64,000 bases of DNA, taken from NCBI GenBank assembly GCA_041394885.1, contig JAWKHI010000010.1:123450-187449 (forward strand), written 5' to 3'. Below the pieces are notes generated by a model that was not told the DNA's origin, searched no databases, and saw nothing but the letters and a program-made list of their open reading frames with translations. This DNA is from DSOI01 sp041394885 (GTDB lineage Bacteria; Acidobacteriota; Terriglobia; Bryobacterales; Bryobacteraceae). The translations under genes were made by a program, and so were the position numbers. Shown piece after piece: positions 1-7,598 of the stretch. Positions within the stretch are counted from its first letter, which is position 1. Every line of letters starts with the position of its first letter.

Positions 1-513
1 CATGCCGCTCGAGTAAAACTTGACGGCCGTGTCGATGAACTTCTGCACTTCGGAAAACGCCACGATCGCATCGAACTGCCGCTCGATGTCGGCCCGCTTC
101 ATGCCGAGAATGGCGCCGTTCAAATAGATGTTTTCCCGCCCCGTCAGTTCCGGATGGAACCCGGTGCCCACTTCGAGCAGCGATCCCACCCGGCCGTGAA
201 TGTCGGCGTGGCCGGCGGAAGGTTCCGTGATCCGCGACAACACCTTGAGCAGCGTGCTTTTGCCAGCGCCATTCCGCCCGATCACACCCACCACTTCGCC
301 GCGCTTCACCTCGAACGACAGGTCCCGCAGCGCATGAAACTCCTCTTTCGGCGACTTGTTTCCTGCGCCTTTGCCGAACAGCCGCTTGGGCAGCGACACC
401 AGGCCCGCGCCGGCGTCCATCACCGATTCCCGCAGCGTCCGGTATCCGCCCTGCTTGCCTCCGATCGTGTACACCTTCGACAGTTGATCGACCTGAATTG
501 CTATCGCGCTCAA
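1..513 (-). CDS. Polysaccharide ABC transporter ATP-binding protein (Wzt-like), partial
   Basis: ATPase of an ABC-2 type exporter that moves lipid-linked polysaccharide across the inner membrane. The visible 171 codons contain the Walker A motif GRNGAGKST and the Wzt-type stretch that follows it (VGSLLEVGTGFHPELTGREN). The signature motif, Walker B and any C-terminal carbohydrate-binding domain lie beyond the window edge. The start is TTG at 513, with GGAGG about 8 bases upstream, and it overlaps the stop of the AsnB-like gene by four bases (TTGA). Its partner permease is probably the gene at 11818-12783, about 11 kb upstream in the same transcription direction. The family call is firm; the substrate is inferred from context. 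Confidence 0.9.
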   Translation of the reverse strand, partial: MSAIAIQVDQLSKVYTIGGKQGGYRTLRESVMDAGAGLVSLPKRLFGKGAGNKSPKEEFHALRDLSFEVKRGEVVGVIGRNGAGKSTLLKVLSRITEPSAGHADIHGRVGSLLEVGTGFHPELTGRENIYLNGAILGMKRADIERQFDAIVAFSEVQKFIDTAVKFYSSGM

Positions 514-2279
514 TGGATCGCCTCCGTGTGTCCGGACCGGATTTGCGCCACGGTCAACCCGAGGCTCACCCACTGCCAGACGTAAAAACTGTTATCTGAA
601 TTGCCCTGCTGATACTCGGCCCACGCCGCGCGCACCGCCGCCGCGTCCAGCCATGACCCGCCGAACTCGCCGAGCGCCGTCTCGATCGATTCCCTCGCCC
701 ATTCCCGCAGCGGTCCGGCCAGCCACTCCCGCTGCGGCGTCTGCACCGGACGCTTGGGCGCCTCGACAACGTCGCCGGGCAGCAGATCCCGGGTCAGTTT
801 CCGCAGCATCCACTTGCGCTGTCCGGCTTCGATCTTACGCTCGGGCGGCTGCCGGAACGCCAGCTCGAACATCCGATGATCCAGAAAAGGTTCGCGGAGT
901 TCGCAGGCCACCCGCATCGAAACCCGGTCGTTGAACCGCAGCGCGCGTGGAATCTTGGTGTAGCGCGTGTCCTGATACTGCCGGTTTCGCAAAGCGTCGG
1001 GGAAAGGCCTCCGCGGATCGAGCGTCTCCGCCATCGCGCGGAACCCCGCCTCCAGGCACCCGGGCCGCACCGGGCTCTGCCTCGAACCCTGCACCGGTCC
1101 CTGCACCGGCGCATTCACCGCTTCCCCTCCCAGCAGCCGTTCATAGTATTCGTAGCCGGCCCATTGCTCGTCCATGCCCTGCCCGTCGAGCACTACGATC
1201 ACGCCTTCCCGCCGCGCCTCCTCGAACACCCGCGCGTAGGCGAGCGTCGGCAGGCCGCCGAAGGGCCCGTCCTGGTGCGCCTGCACCGAGGCCGCCAGTT
1301 CCGGAACCTCGTCCGCGGTGAGCGGACAAACCACCGACGGGTGCCCGGTCATCGCCAGCATCTTCTCCACCCACGGCAGTTCGTCATAACGGGCGTCGCC
1401 GGTCACATAGGTGAATGTTTTGACCTTGCCCGCCCCGCCTTCCATCGCATGCACCAACCCGAGCAGCGTCGCCGAATCCAGCCCCCCGCTGATCGCGATT
1501 CCCACCGGAACGTCAGACCGGAACCGCAGCCGGATCGTTTCGAGCATCAACGCACGGTATTCTTCCTCTACCTCGCCCGCGGGACGCCTATCGTAGTCCG
1601 GCCCGATCCGGTCCGCCAGATCGTACCAGCACGACGTGCTCCAACGCCCGTTTTCCCAAACCAGCCGGTGCCCCGGCAGCAAGGACCGCACGCCTTTCCA
1701 GAACGTCCGCTCGCCATGATCGTGCAACCCGGAAACGAAGTAGGTGGACCATGCCGCCGCGTCCGGCTCGGAAACCTCTCCCGCCGCACGCAGCGCACCG
1801 ATCTCGCTCGCCATCAGCAATCCGCCGCCGGTGAGTTCCACATAGTGCAGCGGCTTCACGCCGAACCGGTCCCGCGCCGCAAACAGCCGCTGCCGGCGCT
1901 CGTCCCACAGCAAAAACGAAAACATCCCCGTCAGCCGGTCCAGACACCCGTCGCCCCAGCGCTCATAGGCCGCCAGCAGCACTTCCGAGTCGGTCCCGGT
2001 GCGGAACAGATGGCCGCTCAGTTCCGCGCGCAATTCCAGATAGTTGTAGATCTCGCCGTTGAACACCAGATGCAGCGTCCCCGCCGCATTCGACATCGGC
2101 TGGCGCCCAGCGTCGGAAAGATCGAGAATACTCAGACGGTTGTGCACCAGACCGGCGGCGTGGCCGGGATCGAGATACAATCCGCTCGCATCGGGTCCGC
2201 GATGATGCTGCGCCGCCCGCATCGCGTCCAGTTGCGCGCTCGTCCAACCCGGGCCTACCGCTCCGGCGATCCCGCACAT
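510..2279 (-). CDS. asnB: Asparagine synthase-type glutamine amidotransferase
   Basis: A 589-residue, full-length AsnB-type enzyme. Residues 1 to about 190 form the class II glutaminase domain, with the nucleophilic Cys2 exposed by the MCGIAG start. The ATP-pyrophosphatase domain carries SGGLDS near residue 265. The start at 2279 follows a good AAGGAG site; an upstream ATG in the same frame would bury Cys2. It sits one base after the stop of the dehydrogenase gene. In surface-polysaccharide clusters such enzymes often amidate sugar carboxylates, as proposed for WbpS-like proteins. Here the acceptor could be a nonulosonic or uronic acid, which is inference. True asparagine synthesis cannot be excluded. 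Confidence 0.93.
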   Translation of the reverse strand: MCGIAGAVGPGWTSAQLDAMRAAQHHRGPDASGLYLDPGHAAGLVHNRLSILDLSDAGRQPMSNAAGTLHLVFNGEIYNYLELRAELSGHLFRTGTDSEVLLAAYERWGDGCLDRLTGMFSFLLWDERRQRLFAARDRFGVKPLHYVELTGGGLLMASEIGALRAAGEVSEPDAAAWSTYFVSGLHDHGERTFWKGVRSLLPGHRLVWENGRWSTSCWYDLADRIGPDYDRRPAGEVEEEYRALMLETIRLRFRSDVPVGIAISGGLDSATLLGLVHAMEGGAGKVKTFTYVTGDARYDELPWVEKMLAMTGHPSVVCPLTADEVPELAASVQAHQDGPFGGLPTLAYARVFEEARREGVIVVLDGQGMDEQWAGYEYYERLLGGEAVNAPVQGPVQGSRQSPVRPGCLEAGFRAMAETLDPRRPFPDALRNRQYQDTRYTKIPRALRFNDRVSMRVACELREPFLDHRMFELAFRQPPERKIEAGQRKWMLRKLTRDLLPGDVVEAPKRPVQTPQREWLAGPLREWARESIETALGEFGGSWLDAAAVRAAWAEYQQGNSDNSFYVWQWVSLGLTVAQIRSGHTEAIH

Positions 2280-2280
2280 G

Positions 2281-3249
2281 TTACCGGTCTCCTTCCTCTG
2301 TGCCGCGGCCATGCCAGGCAAGCACCCGGCCGGCCAAAAATTCTTCCGTCTTCACCATGCTCTCCACCGTGCATCCGCCGATATGCGGCGTCACGATGAG
2401 CGGTGAGCCCTCTCCCGCCCGCGCGTACTCGATCAGCGGGTGCGGTCCGGATTCGTGTTCGCCGGCAATCACATCCACTGCCGCTCCCGACAGCCTTCCT
2501 TCGCGCAGGCAGGCGACCAGGGCCGCCTCGTCAATCAGTTCGCCGCGGGCCGTGTTGATGAACCAGGCGCCCGGCTTCATGAGCCCGAATAAGTACTGAT
2601 TGAAGAAGCCCTCCGTGGCTGAGTCCAAACTAACATGCAGACTCACGAGGTCGGAATGGGCCAGCAGTTCCTCGATCGGTACCAGTTCGACGGGCGGATC
2701 CACCCGGCCTTCCCAGTCCTTTCGTTCCGCCGCCAGCACCCGGCACCCGAACGCCTGCAAGTATCCGGCGACGATGCGGCCCAGCCGCCCGTACCCGACG
2801 ATGCCCGCGGTCTTGCCGTGGAGTTCGTTCCCGCGGAACCGGTCCCGGTCCCATCCGCCGCCGTGCGCATGGGCCACCGCCGCCGGCAGACGCCGCATCA
2901 GCGCTAGCATCAGCGCGATGGTGTGCTCGGCGGTGGCGCGGATCTCCTTCAAGAAGTCAGTCTCCCCCCGCAGCGAAATCACCGCGATGCCGCGCCGCGA
3001 AGCTTCCTCGAGATCGATATGCGTCAGTCCGGTGGTCGGGGTGGCGATGGCCCGAAGCTCTGGTGCGGCATCCATCACATCCGCCCCGATATAGTGCCGC
3101 AGCCGGACCCACAACACATCCGCGTCCCGCGCCTCGGTGAGCAATTCCTCGCGCGTGGCGATGTCGAGCGCGCGCACCGCGCCCATCGCGCCGAGCGTGT
3201 CCCGCGCCGCGCTGGAGAACCATTTCGATTCGGTAAGGAGAATGCTCAT
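2281..3249 (-). CDS. D-isomer-specific 2-hydroxyacid dehydrogenase
   Basis: A 322-residue NAD-dependent oxidoreductase of the phosphoglycerate/lactate/glycerate dehydrogenase family. It has the Rossmann motif GYGRLGRI near residue 150 and the catalytic Arg-Glu-His set in TARGEL, VIAGEHES and TPHIGG. It lacks the ACT domain of SerA-type phosphoglycerate dehydrogenases. It lies between the CMP-nonulosonate synthetase and AsnB genes. A plausible but unproven role is making or consuming a 2-hydroxy acid, such as a glyceryl or lactyl unit, for decorating the polysaccharide sugar. Confidence 0.88.
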   Translation of the reverse strand: MSILLTESKWFSSAARDTLGAMGAVRALDIATREELLTEARDADVLWVRLRHYIGADVMDAAPELRAIATPTTGLTHIDLEEASRRGIAVISLRGETDFLKEIRATAEHTIALMLALMRRLPAAVAHAHGGGWDRDRFRGNELHGKTAGIVGYGRLGRIVAGYLQAFGCRVLAAERKDWEGRVDPPVELVPIEELLAHSDLVSLHVSLDSATEGFFNQYLFGLMKPGAWFINTARGELIDEAALVACLREGRLSGAAVDVIAGEHESGPHPLIEYARAGEGSPLIVTPHIGGCTVESMVKTEEFLAGRVLAWHGRGTEEGDR

Positions 3250-3265
3250 TCCAACCGCGGTTCGA

Positions 3266-3964
3266 TCAGGCCAGATGCTGCTGCATCAGAAAGGCGGCCA
3301 GTTTCAGATCGAACTCGTCATCGATATTGCAGGCTCGCTCACGGGGGATGAGCCAGGCCCGGCAATCGGCGCCTTTCAACGACGCCTGTTCCATCAATAC
3401 ATCCCGGCGCGTCAGGTAGATCGACCCTTCGCGCAAATAGATCGGCGGCAGCTTCTGACGCGGCATCCCTTCGAATTGCTCGGCAAACGGCGGCTCGATC
3501 ACCCGGTTGTCTTCGCCGATGTACTTCATCCGCGCCGGATGCCGCTCCCCGACGTCGAAAAACGAGATCACCGAATCGGCGCCGGTCCGTTCGAGCAGCG
3601 CCACCGCGCCGTCGATGTCGGCCGCGCGGCGAAGCGGGTTGGTGGGCTGCAGGGTCAGAATCGCGTCATAGCGTCCGCCGGCTTGCTCGAGCCGCGCAAC
3701 AACGTCCTGCAGCACCGGTATGGTCGGCGTATCGTCTTGCGCAAGGTGTTCTGGCCGCAGAAACGGAACCTCGAGGCCGCATTCACGGCCCACTTGCGCA
3801 ATCGCCGCATCGTCGGTCGACAACACGACGCGGTCCAGCGTCCGGGCCGCCAGCGCCGCCTCAGCCGTCCAGGCCAGGAGTGGCTTGCCCAGCAACGGCG
3901 TAATGTTCTTCCGCGGGATTCCCTTCGAACCCCCGCGCGCCGTCACGATCCCAAGTACGCGCAT
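3266..3964 (-). CDS. neuA: CMP-nonulosonic acid synthetase (acylneuraminate cytidylyltransferase, NeuA-like)
   Basis: Activates a sialic-, legionaminic- or related nonulosonic acid with CTP to the CMP-sugar. The N-terminus carries the family signature TARGGSKGIPRKN, with LQPTNPLRR and FDVGERHPARMKY further in. The protein is 232 residues, normal for a single-domain NeuA. The start at 3964 has AAGGA 8 bases upstream. The first 104 bases overlap the 3' end of the NeuC-like gene in another frame, which is unusually long for this operon. The exact nonulosonic acid cannot be told from sequence alone. Confidence 0.9.
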   Translation of the reverse strand: MRVLGIVTARGGSKGIPRKNITPLLGKPLLAWTAEAALAARTLDRVVLSTDDAAIAQVGRECGLEVPFLRPEHLAQDDTPTIPVLQDVVARLEQAGGRYDAILTLQPTNPLRRAADIDGAVALLERTGADSVISFFDVGERHPARMKYIGEDNRVIEPPFAEQFEGMPRQKLPPIYLREGSIYLTRRDVLMEQASLKGADCRAWLIPRERACNIDDEFDLKLAAFLMQQHLA

Positions 3965-5168
3965 TTGCGTTTTCCTTTGCCGCGGCTTCCTCTTCCTGCA
4001 CAAAGTAGAGCCGCTTTTGAACGTATGGCGTCAGATTGGCCAGCGATTCCGCCACGCGCGGGGCCACCGCGCCGTCCCCGTAGAGGGTGGAAGGCGGGTA
4101 TCGGCCATGCGCCAGGCGCTCCCGGACGCGCGCGACAATTTCCTCAGCCGACGGTGTGCACCGGACCGCGTGAACATCGGTCTCCCGGCCGTCCTGGCGG
4201 TCTCCCACCAGCACCACGGGCGTTCCGAAATAGCCCGCGTCCCGCACGAAGCTCGACGAGTTCCCCACCGCGCACGCCGTTTTCGCCAGCACCTGGAGGT
4301 AGTTCTCCGGCGGCAGGTTGGTCACCGTGCGCAGCCAGTCCGGCGCGTTTTGATCGCGGAACACACGAATGGTCTTCGATATGTGGTCGGATCCCGCGTC
4401 GATGTTCGGCCACAGCATCACGGTCGGAATCCGCACCTCATTGAGCGCCTTCAGCATCTCTTCCATCTGCCGGAATTCGCCGCCGAACGAAGTGGTCGTC
4501 GGGTGATAGATCACCAGCAGAAACGGCTTGTCCACGTCAATCGGCGATCCGCTTCCGGTCGAATTGATCACCGCCGGATCGAGCGCCGGCGTCATCGACC
4601 GTGCGATGTCGCTGCCCGGGCACCCGACGCCGAGAATCGTATCCGGCGCCTCGCCCATCCGCAACAGGTAGTCCCGCGAACGGACCGTCGACGGAAAGTG
4701 AAAATGCGCGAACTTGGTGATGGCGTGGCGCGCGCTCTCGTCGATCGACCCCGACACTTCCCCGCCCTGCAGATGCACCAGCGGGATGTTCATGTAGGCG
4801 GCCGCGATGGCCGCGCCCAGCGCTTCGTAGCGGTCCCCAATCAACAACACCACGTCCGGCTTCAGACGCAAATATTCGTTGGCGAACTCCTGCACTCCGA
4901 TCCCCACGGACTTGGCCATCGACATCGGCGTCGAGCCTTCGAGCTCGGTGTAGATCTCGCCGTGAACCCGGAAGCCCTCCCGCCGCACCAGGTCCGCCGC
5001 GCGCCCGAACCGCTCGAGCACCATCGTGCCGGCGGCGATGCACTGAAACTCCAGCGCCGGGTGATCCTGGATCGCCTTCATCACCGGCTTCAGCCGGCCG
5101 TAGTTGGCGCGATCCACCAGCACCACGCAAACTTTGCGCGGCCGTTCCACCTTTCTCGCGTTGTCCAT
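3861..5168 (-). CDS. neuC: UDP-GlcNAc 2-epimerase, hydrolysing type (NeuC/LegG-like)
   Basis: Converts a UDP-HexNAc derivative to the free 2-epimer that the NeuB-like synthase condenses with phosphoenolpyruvate. The family is shown by LLIGDRYEALGAAIAA, LVHLQGGEVSGSIDE and HAITKFAHFHFPST, with GNSSSFVRDAGYFGTP near residue 300. At 435 residues it is about 45 longer than typical homologues. The excess is C-terminal, and its last 34 codons are also the start of neuA in another frame. The start at 5168 follows GGAGG. Either the C-terminus is extended or an ancestral stop was lost. Confidence 0.9.
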   Translation of the reverse strand: MDNARKVERPRKVCVVLVDRANYGRLKPVMKAIQDHPALEFQCIAAGTMVLERFGRAADLVRREGFRVHGEIYTELEGSTPMSMAKSVGIGVQEFANEYLRLKPDVVLLIGDRYEALGAAIAAAYMNIPLVHLQGGEVSGSIDESARHAITKFAHFHFPSTVRSRDYLLRMGEAPDTILGVGCPGSDIARSMTPALDPAVINSTGSGSPIDVDKPFLLVIYHPTTTSFGGEFRQMEEMLKALNEVRIPTVMLWPNIDAGSDHISKTIRVFRDQNAPDWLRTVTNLPPENYLQVLAKTACAVGNSSSFVRDAGYFGTPVVLVGDRQDGRETDVHAVRCTPSAEEIVARVRERLAHGRYPPSTLYGDGAVAPRVAESLANLTPYVQKRLYFVQEEEAAAKENANARTWDRDGARGFEGNPAEEHYAVAGQATPGLDG

Positions 5169-5192
5169 CCTGTTAGTCCTCCGTAAATGTCG

Positions 5193-6122
5193 TCAGGCCG
5201 AAACGGCGGCCGCGTCGAGCGCGTTCTTACAATCCACACGGCGTATATGAAAGGCGTCGGTGCCCGCGCCGCTCGGGCCTACCTCGGTGGTGAACGAACA
5301 GGAAAAGCCCAGTTCGCCCAGCAGCCGTACAGTCTCCTTGCTGAACGACGACAGCTTTCCATAGGGATAGGAAAACGGCCACAGATGCTGCGGGGCCAGG
5401 TTGGCGTCCAGCAGCCGGCGGCAGCTCCCGAGATCGAACTCGAGATCCTCGGCCCCGAGAGTGGCCAGCGGACGGTGCCAGTGCGTGTGCCCGCCCATCC
5501 TCATGCCCGCCGATTGCATCGCCCGCGCCTGCTCCCAGCTCACATACAACTGGCGCGCGAATTCGGCTTCGTTTCCGATCCGGCTTTCAAACAGCCCCGC
5601 CACCGCGCCATCGCGTATCTCCGGCGCCGCCACGAAATTGAACAAATACTTGAATCGCGCCACCTCGAGCGTGTCCCAGCGGTAGGTATTACGGGCCACC
5701 GCTTCGTCCACCCCCTCATCGGTCGCGCCCAGACGCTCGAGCATCTCCCGCCGGTAATCGGCGAAATCCATGCCGGCCATCAGGAAGTGATTCATGTGCA
5801 CCGGAGCCACTTTGTGTTCCTCGACGCATGAGCTGATCAGAAAGAATTGCCCTTCGATCCCCGCTTCGGCCAGAATTGGCGTTACCGTGTCGTAGTGCTC
5901 GGCCACCCCGTCGTCGAAGGTGAGTAGACACAGGTCCCGCTTCGGCGCGTAGCTTCCGGCAAGAAACGCAAGCGCCGATTCGAGAGTCGCCATCTCGAAC
6001 TGCTCCCGCAGAGTGGACACCTGCGCGCGAAAATCTCCGGTGAGCATCGCCTTCAACCGCGGATACGGCGTGCGCGGCAGGTCGCGCACGTAGTGATACA
6101 TCACTGTGTGCAGTAATGCCAT
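5193..6122 (-). CDS. Polysaccharide deacetylase (NodB/CE4 fold)
   Basis: A 309-residue carbohydrate esterase 4 family protein expected to remove N- or O-acetyl groups from a sugar. The metal-binding motif TFDDG lies at residues 68-72 and a later GGHTHWH supplies histidine ligands. The N-terminal MYHYVRD is typical of the family. There is no signal peptide, so it may act on a cytoplasmic sugar intermediate rather than on finished polymer. It lies 4 bases after the GNAT gene, so it could free an amino group for re-acylation by that neighbour. That role is inference. Confidence 0.85.
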   Translation of the reverse strand: MALLHTVMYHYVRDLPRTPYPRLKAMLTGDFRAQVSTLREQFEMATLESALAFLAGSYAPKRDLCLLTFDDGVAEHYDTVTPILAEAGIEGQFFLISSCVEEHKVAPVHMNHFLMAGMDFADYRREMLERLGATDEGVDEAVARNTYRWDTLEVARFKYLFNFVAAPEIRDGAVAGLFESRIGNEAEFARQLYVSWEQARAMQSAGMRMGGHTHWHRPLATLGAEDLEFDLGSCRRLLDANLAPQHLWPFSYPYGKLSSFSKETVRLLGELGFSCSFTTEVGPSGAGTDAFHIRRVDCKNALDAAAVSA

Positions 6123-6126
6123 GACG

Positions 6127-7338
6127 TTAGTTGGGGCGATCCTGGTCGGAATCGGCCTTGGTCCAATACCATTCGCAGCCCGGCTCGATGGCGACGCTCG
6201 CCACCTCCGCCGGACGGAACATCGCGCTCAAAATGCCGCCTCCCTTGCCGTCGAGCGGTTGGAAGCGGGACGGCAATTTCTCCCCGTCCTCATGCGAACC
6301 CGCCAGCCGGAATCCGGCCTCCTCCAGCCATCCTCGCGCGGCGCCGTGAAATCCGTAATAGTCGAGCGCCATCGCATCGGCCGCTGCCATGTCGTTCACC
6401 GCGGCGGCGAATAGCTCGTCCGAGTTTTGGCGCGAGGCCGGAAGGAATTCAACCAGGCGCCCGATGCGGTCCACATCCACCCGGTCTGCCGGCAGCACGG
6501 TCGACTTCACCGCGCCATGCTCGCTCACCGGCGTCGCGGCCGCGTTCTCAACGGTGCGGCGAATCGTTTCCAGCCGCCATACGGCGAGGCCCGTGCGCGA
6601 TCCATCGGCCACGGTGACGAACCGGTATTCGAAGGTCGGATGCTGGCGGTAGCGCCAGTCGAGAAACGCATGGTCCCGCGACGCGCCGGTGGTTTCCTGC
6701 GCGATGTGGTTCCAATTGGCCGCGTCCCAGTCCTCGGGAAGTGCCTGCCCTACCGCTCCCGGCGCGGCCGGAAGAGCTGCGAGTTCGAACGCCGCGGCGA
6801 GCCCGGCCGCCTGCCCGGCGCTCCAATCCGGATACGCGATCGCAAGCAGGTTCCGCATCCGCTCCCCGCACCCCGGCAGCACGGCGAAATGGCGCGGCAT
6901 GTACGGCAGCACTTCGCCCCGCAGCACCTTGTAGATGGTTTGTGTCGCCGGATTGATCCCCGACGCGATCACGGCCTGGAACGGCGGCTTGCGGAACTGC
7001 CCCAACAGTTGCAGCGCCAGCGTGCCGCGCCGGTGGTCGGGATGCACCACATAGTTGGCGATCCATACGCCCGGGCACGTCTTGCCGTGGTCGTTGAACA
7101 AAAACGGGATCCCGCCCAGGATGCCCACCACCTCGCCGTTCTTTTCCGCCACCGCGAAACAGTATTCGCCCTCGCGTTCCCAGCGGTTGTTGGTTAGAAA
7201 CGTCCAGTCAAACAGCGCCTTGTCGCGGCAATAGACGTGATGGTTGGCCCAGTGCTCGTGCAGAAACCGGCTCAGGACGTCGTACTCGTCCAGGCGGGCG
7301 TAGCGGAACGATAGCGCGGGTGCGGTTGCGGCTGCCAT
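6127..7338 (-). CDS. GNAT family N-acyltransferase
   Basis: A 403-residue GNAT-fold acyltransferase. The N-terminal domain shows VAEKNGEVVGILGGIPF and then VWIANYVVHPDHRRGTLALQ, the acyl-CoA/ACP-binding beta4-alpha3 element. A second domain of about 200 residues is of unknown role. The gene starts 5 bases after the ACP stop, and that tight coupling suggests the ACP-bound acyl chain is its donor. It could attach the acyl group to a sugar amine made by the aminotransferase at 14803-16032. Substrate and acceptor are inferred. Confidence 0.75.
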   Translation of the reverse strand: MAAATAPALSFRYARLDEYDVLSRFLHEHWANHHVYCRDKALFDWTFLTNNRWEREGEYCFAVAEKNGEVVGILGGIPFLFNDHGKTCPGVWIANYVVHPDHRRGTLALQLLGQFRKPPFQAVIASGINPATQTIYKVLRGEVLPYMPRHFAVLPGCGERMRNLLAIAYPDWSAGQAAGLAAAFELAALPAAPGAVGQALPEDWDAANWNHIAQETTGASRDHAFLDWRYRQHPTFEYRFVTVADGSRTGLAVWRLETIRRTVENAAATPVSEHGAVKSTVLPADRVDVDRIGRLVEFLPASRQNSDELFAAAVNDMAAADAMALDYYGFHGAARGWLEEAGFRLAGSHEDGEKLPSRFQPLDGKGGGILSAMFRPAEVASVAIEPGCEWYWTKADSDQDRPN

Positions 7339-7343
7339 GGCGA

Positions 7344-7598
7344 TCAGGAAACTCCAATCTCTTTCTTCTTCTCCGAGACCAGCGCCGCCACCAGTTCCAC
7401 CGACAGCAGTTGCTCGATCTCTTCCGGTTCAAATTGCACGCCGAACTCCTCCTCGAGCGCCATTACCAGATTCAGATGCTGGATCGAATCCCAGGTCTCG
7501 ATCGTGTCCGGCGACGATTCCGCCGTCATCTGGTCGAGCGGCACCGAGAAGGTATCCGCCATCATCGTGCGTACTCGTTCGAAAATCGCGTCATTCAC
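7344..7598 (-). CDS. Acyl carrier protein
   Basis: An 84-residue ACP with the phosphopantetheine attachment serine in WDSIQHLNL (Ser38) and the usual acidic helices (ALEEEFGVQFEPEEIEQL). Translation starts at GTG 7598, overlapping the FkbH stop by four bases (GTGA). The longer in-frame reading upstream is only the FkbH C-terminus in another frame. Its placement between the FkbH-like loader and the GNAT suggests it carries the acyl or hydroxyacyl unit destined for the polysaccharide rather than serving fatty-acid synthesis. Confidence 0.9.
   Translation of the reverse strand: MNDAIFERVRTMMADTFSVPLDQMTAESSPDTIETWDSIQHLNLVMALEEEFGVQFEPEEIEQLLSVELVAALVSEKKKEIGVS

Noticed and set aside
876..2399. 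Long plus-strand open frame (507 codons) opposite the AsnB gene
   Set aside because: It is antisense to a gene with clear catalytic motifs, is Arg/Pro/His-rich and has no domain. It is a GC-driven shadow.
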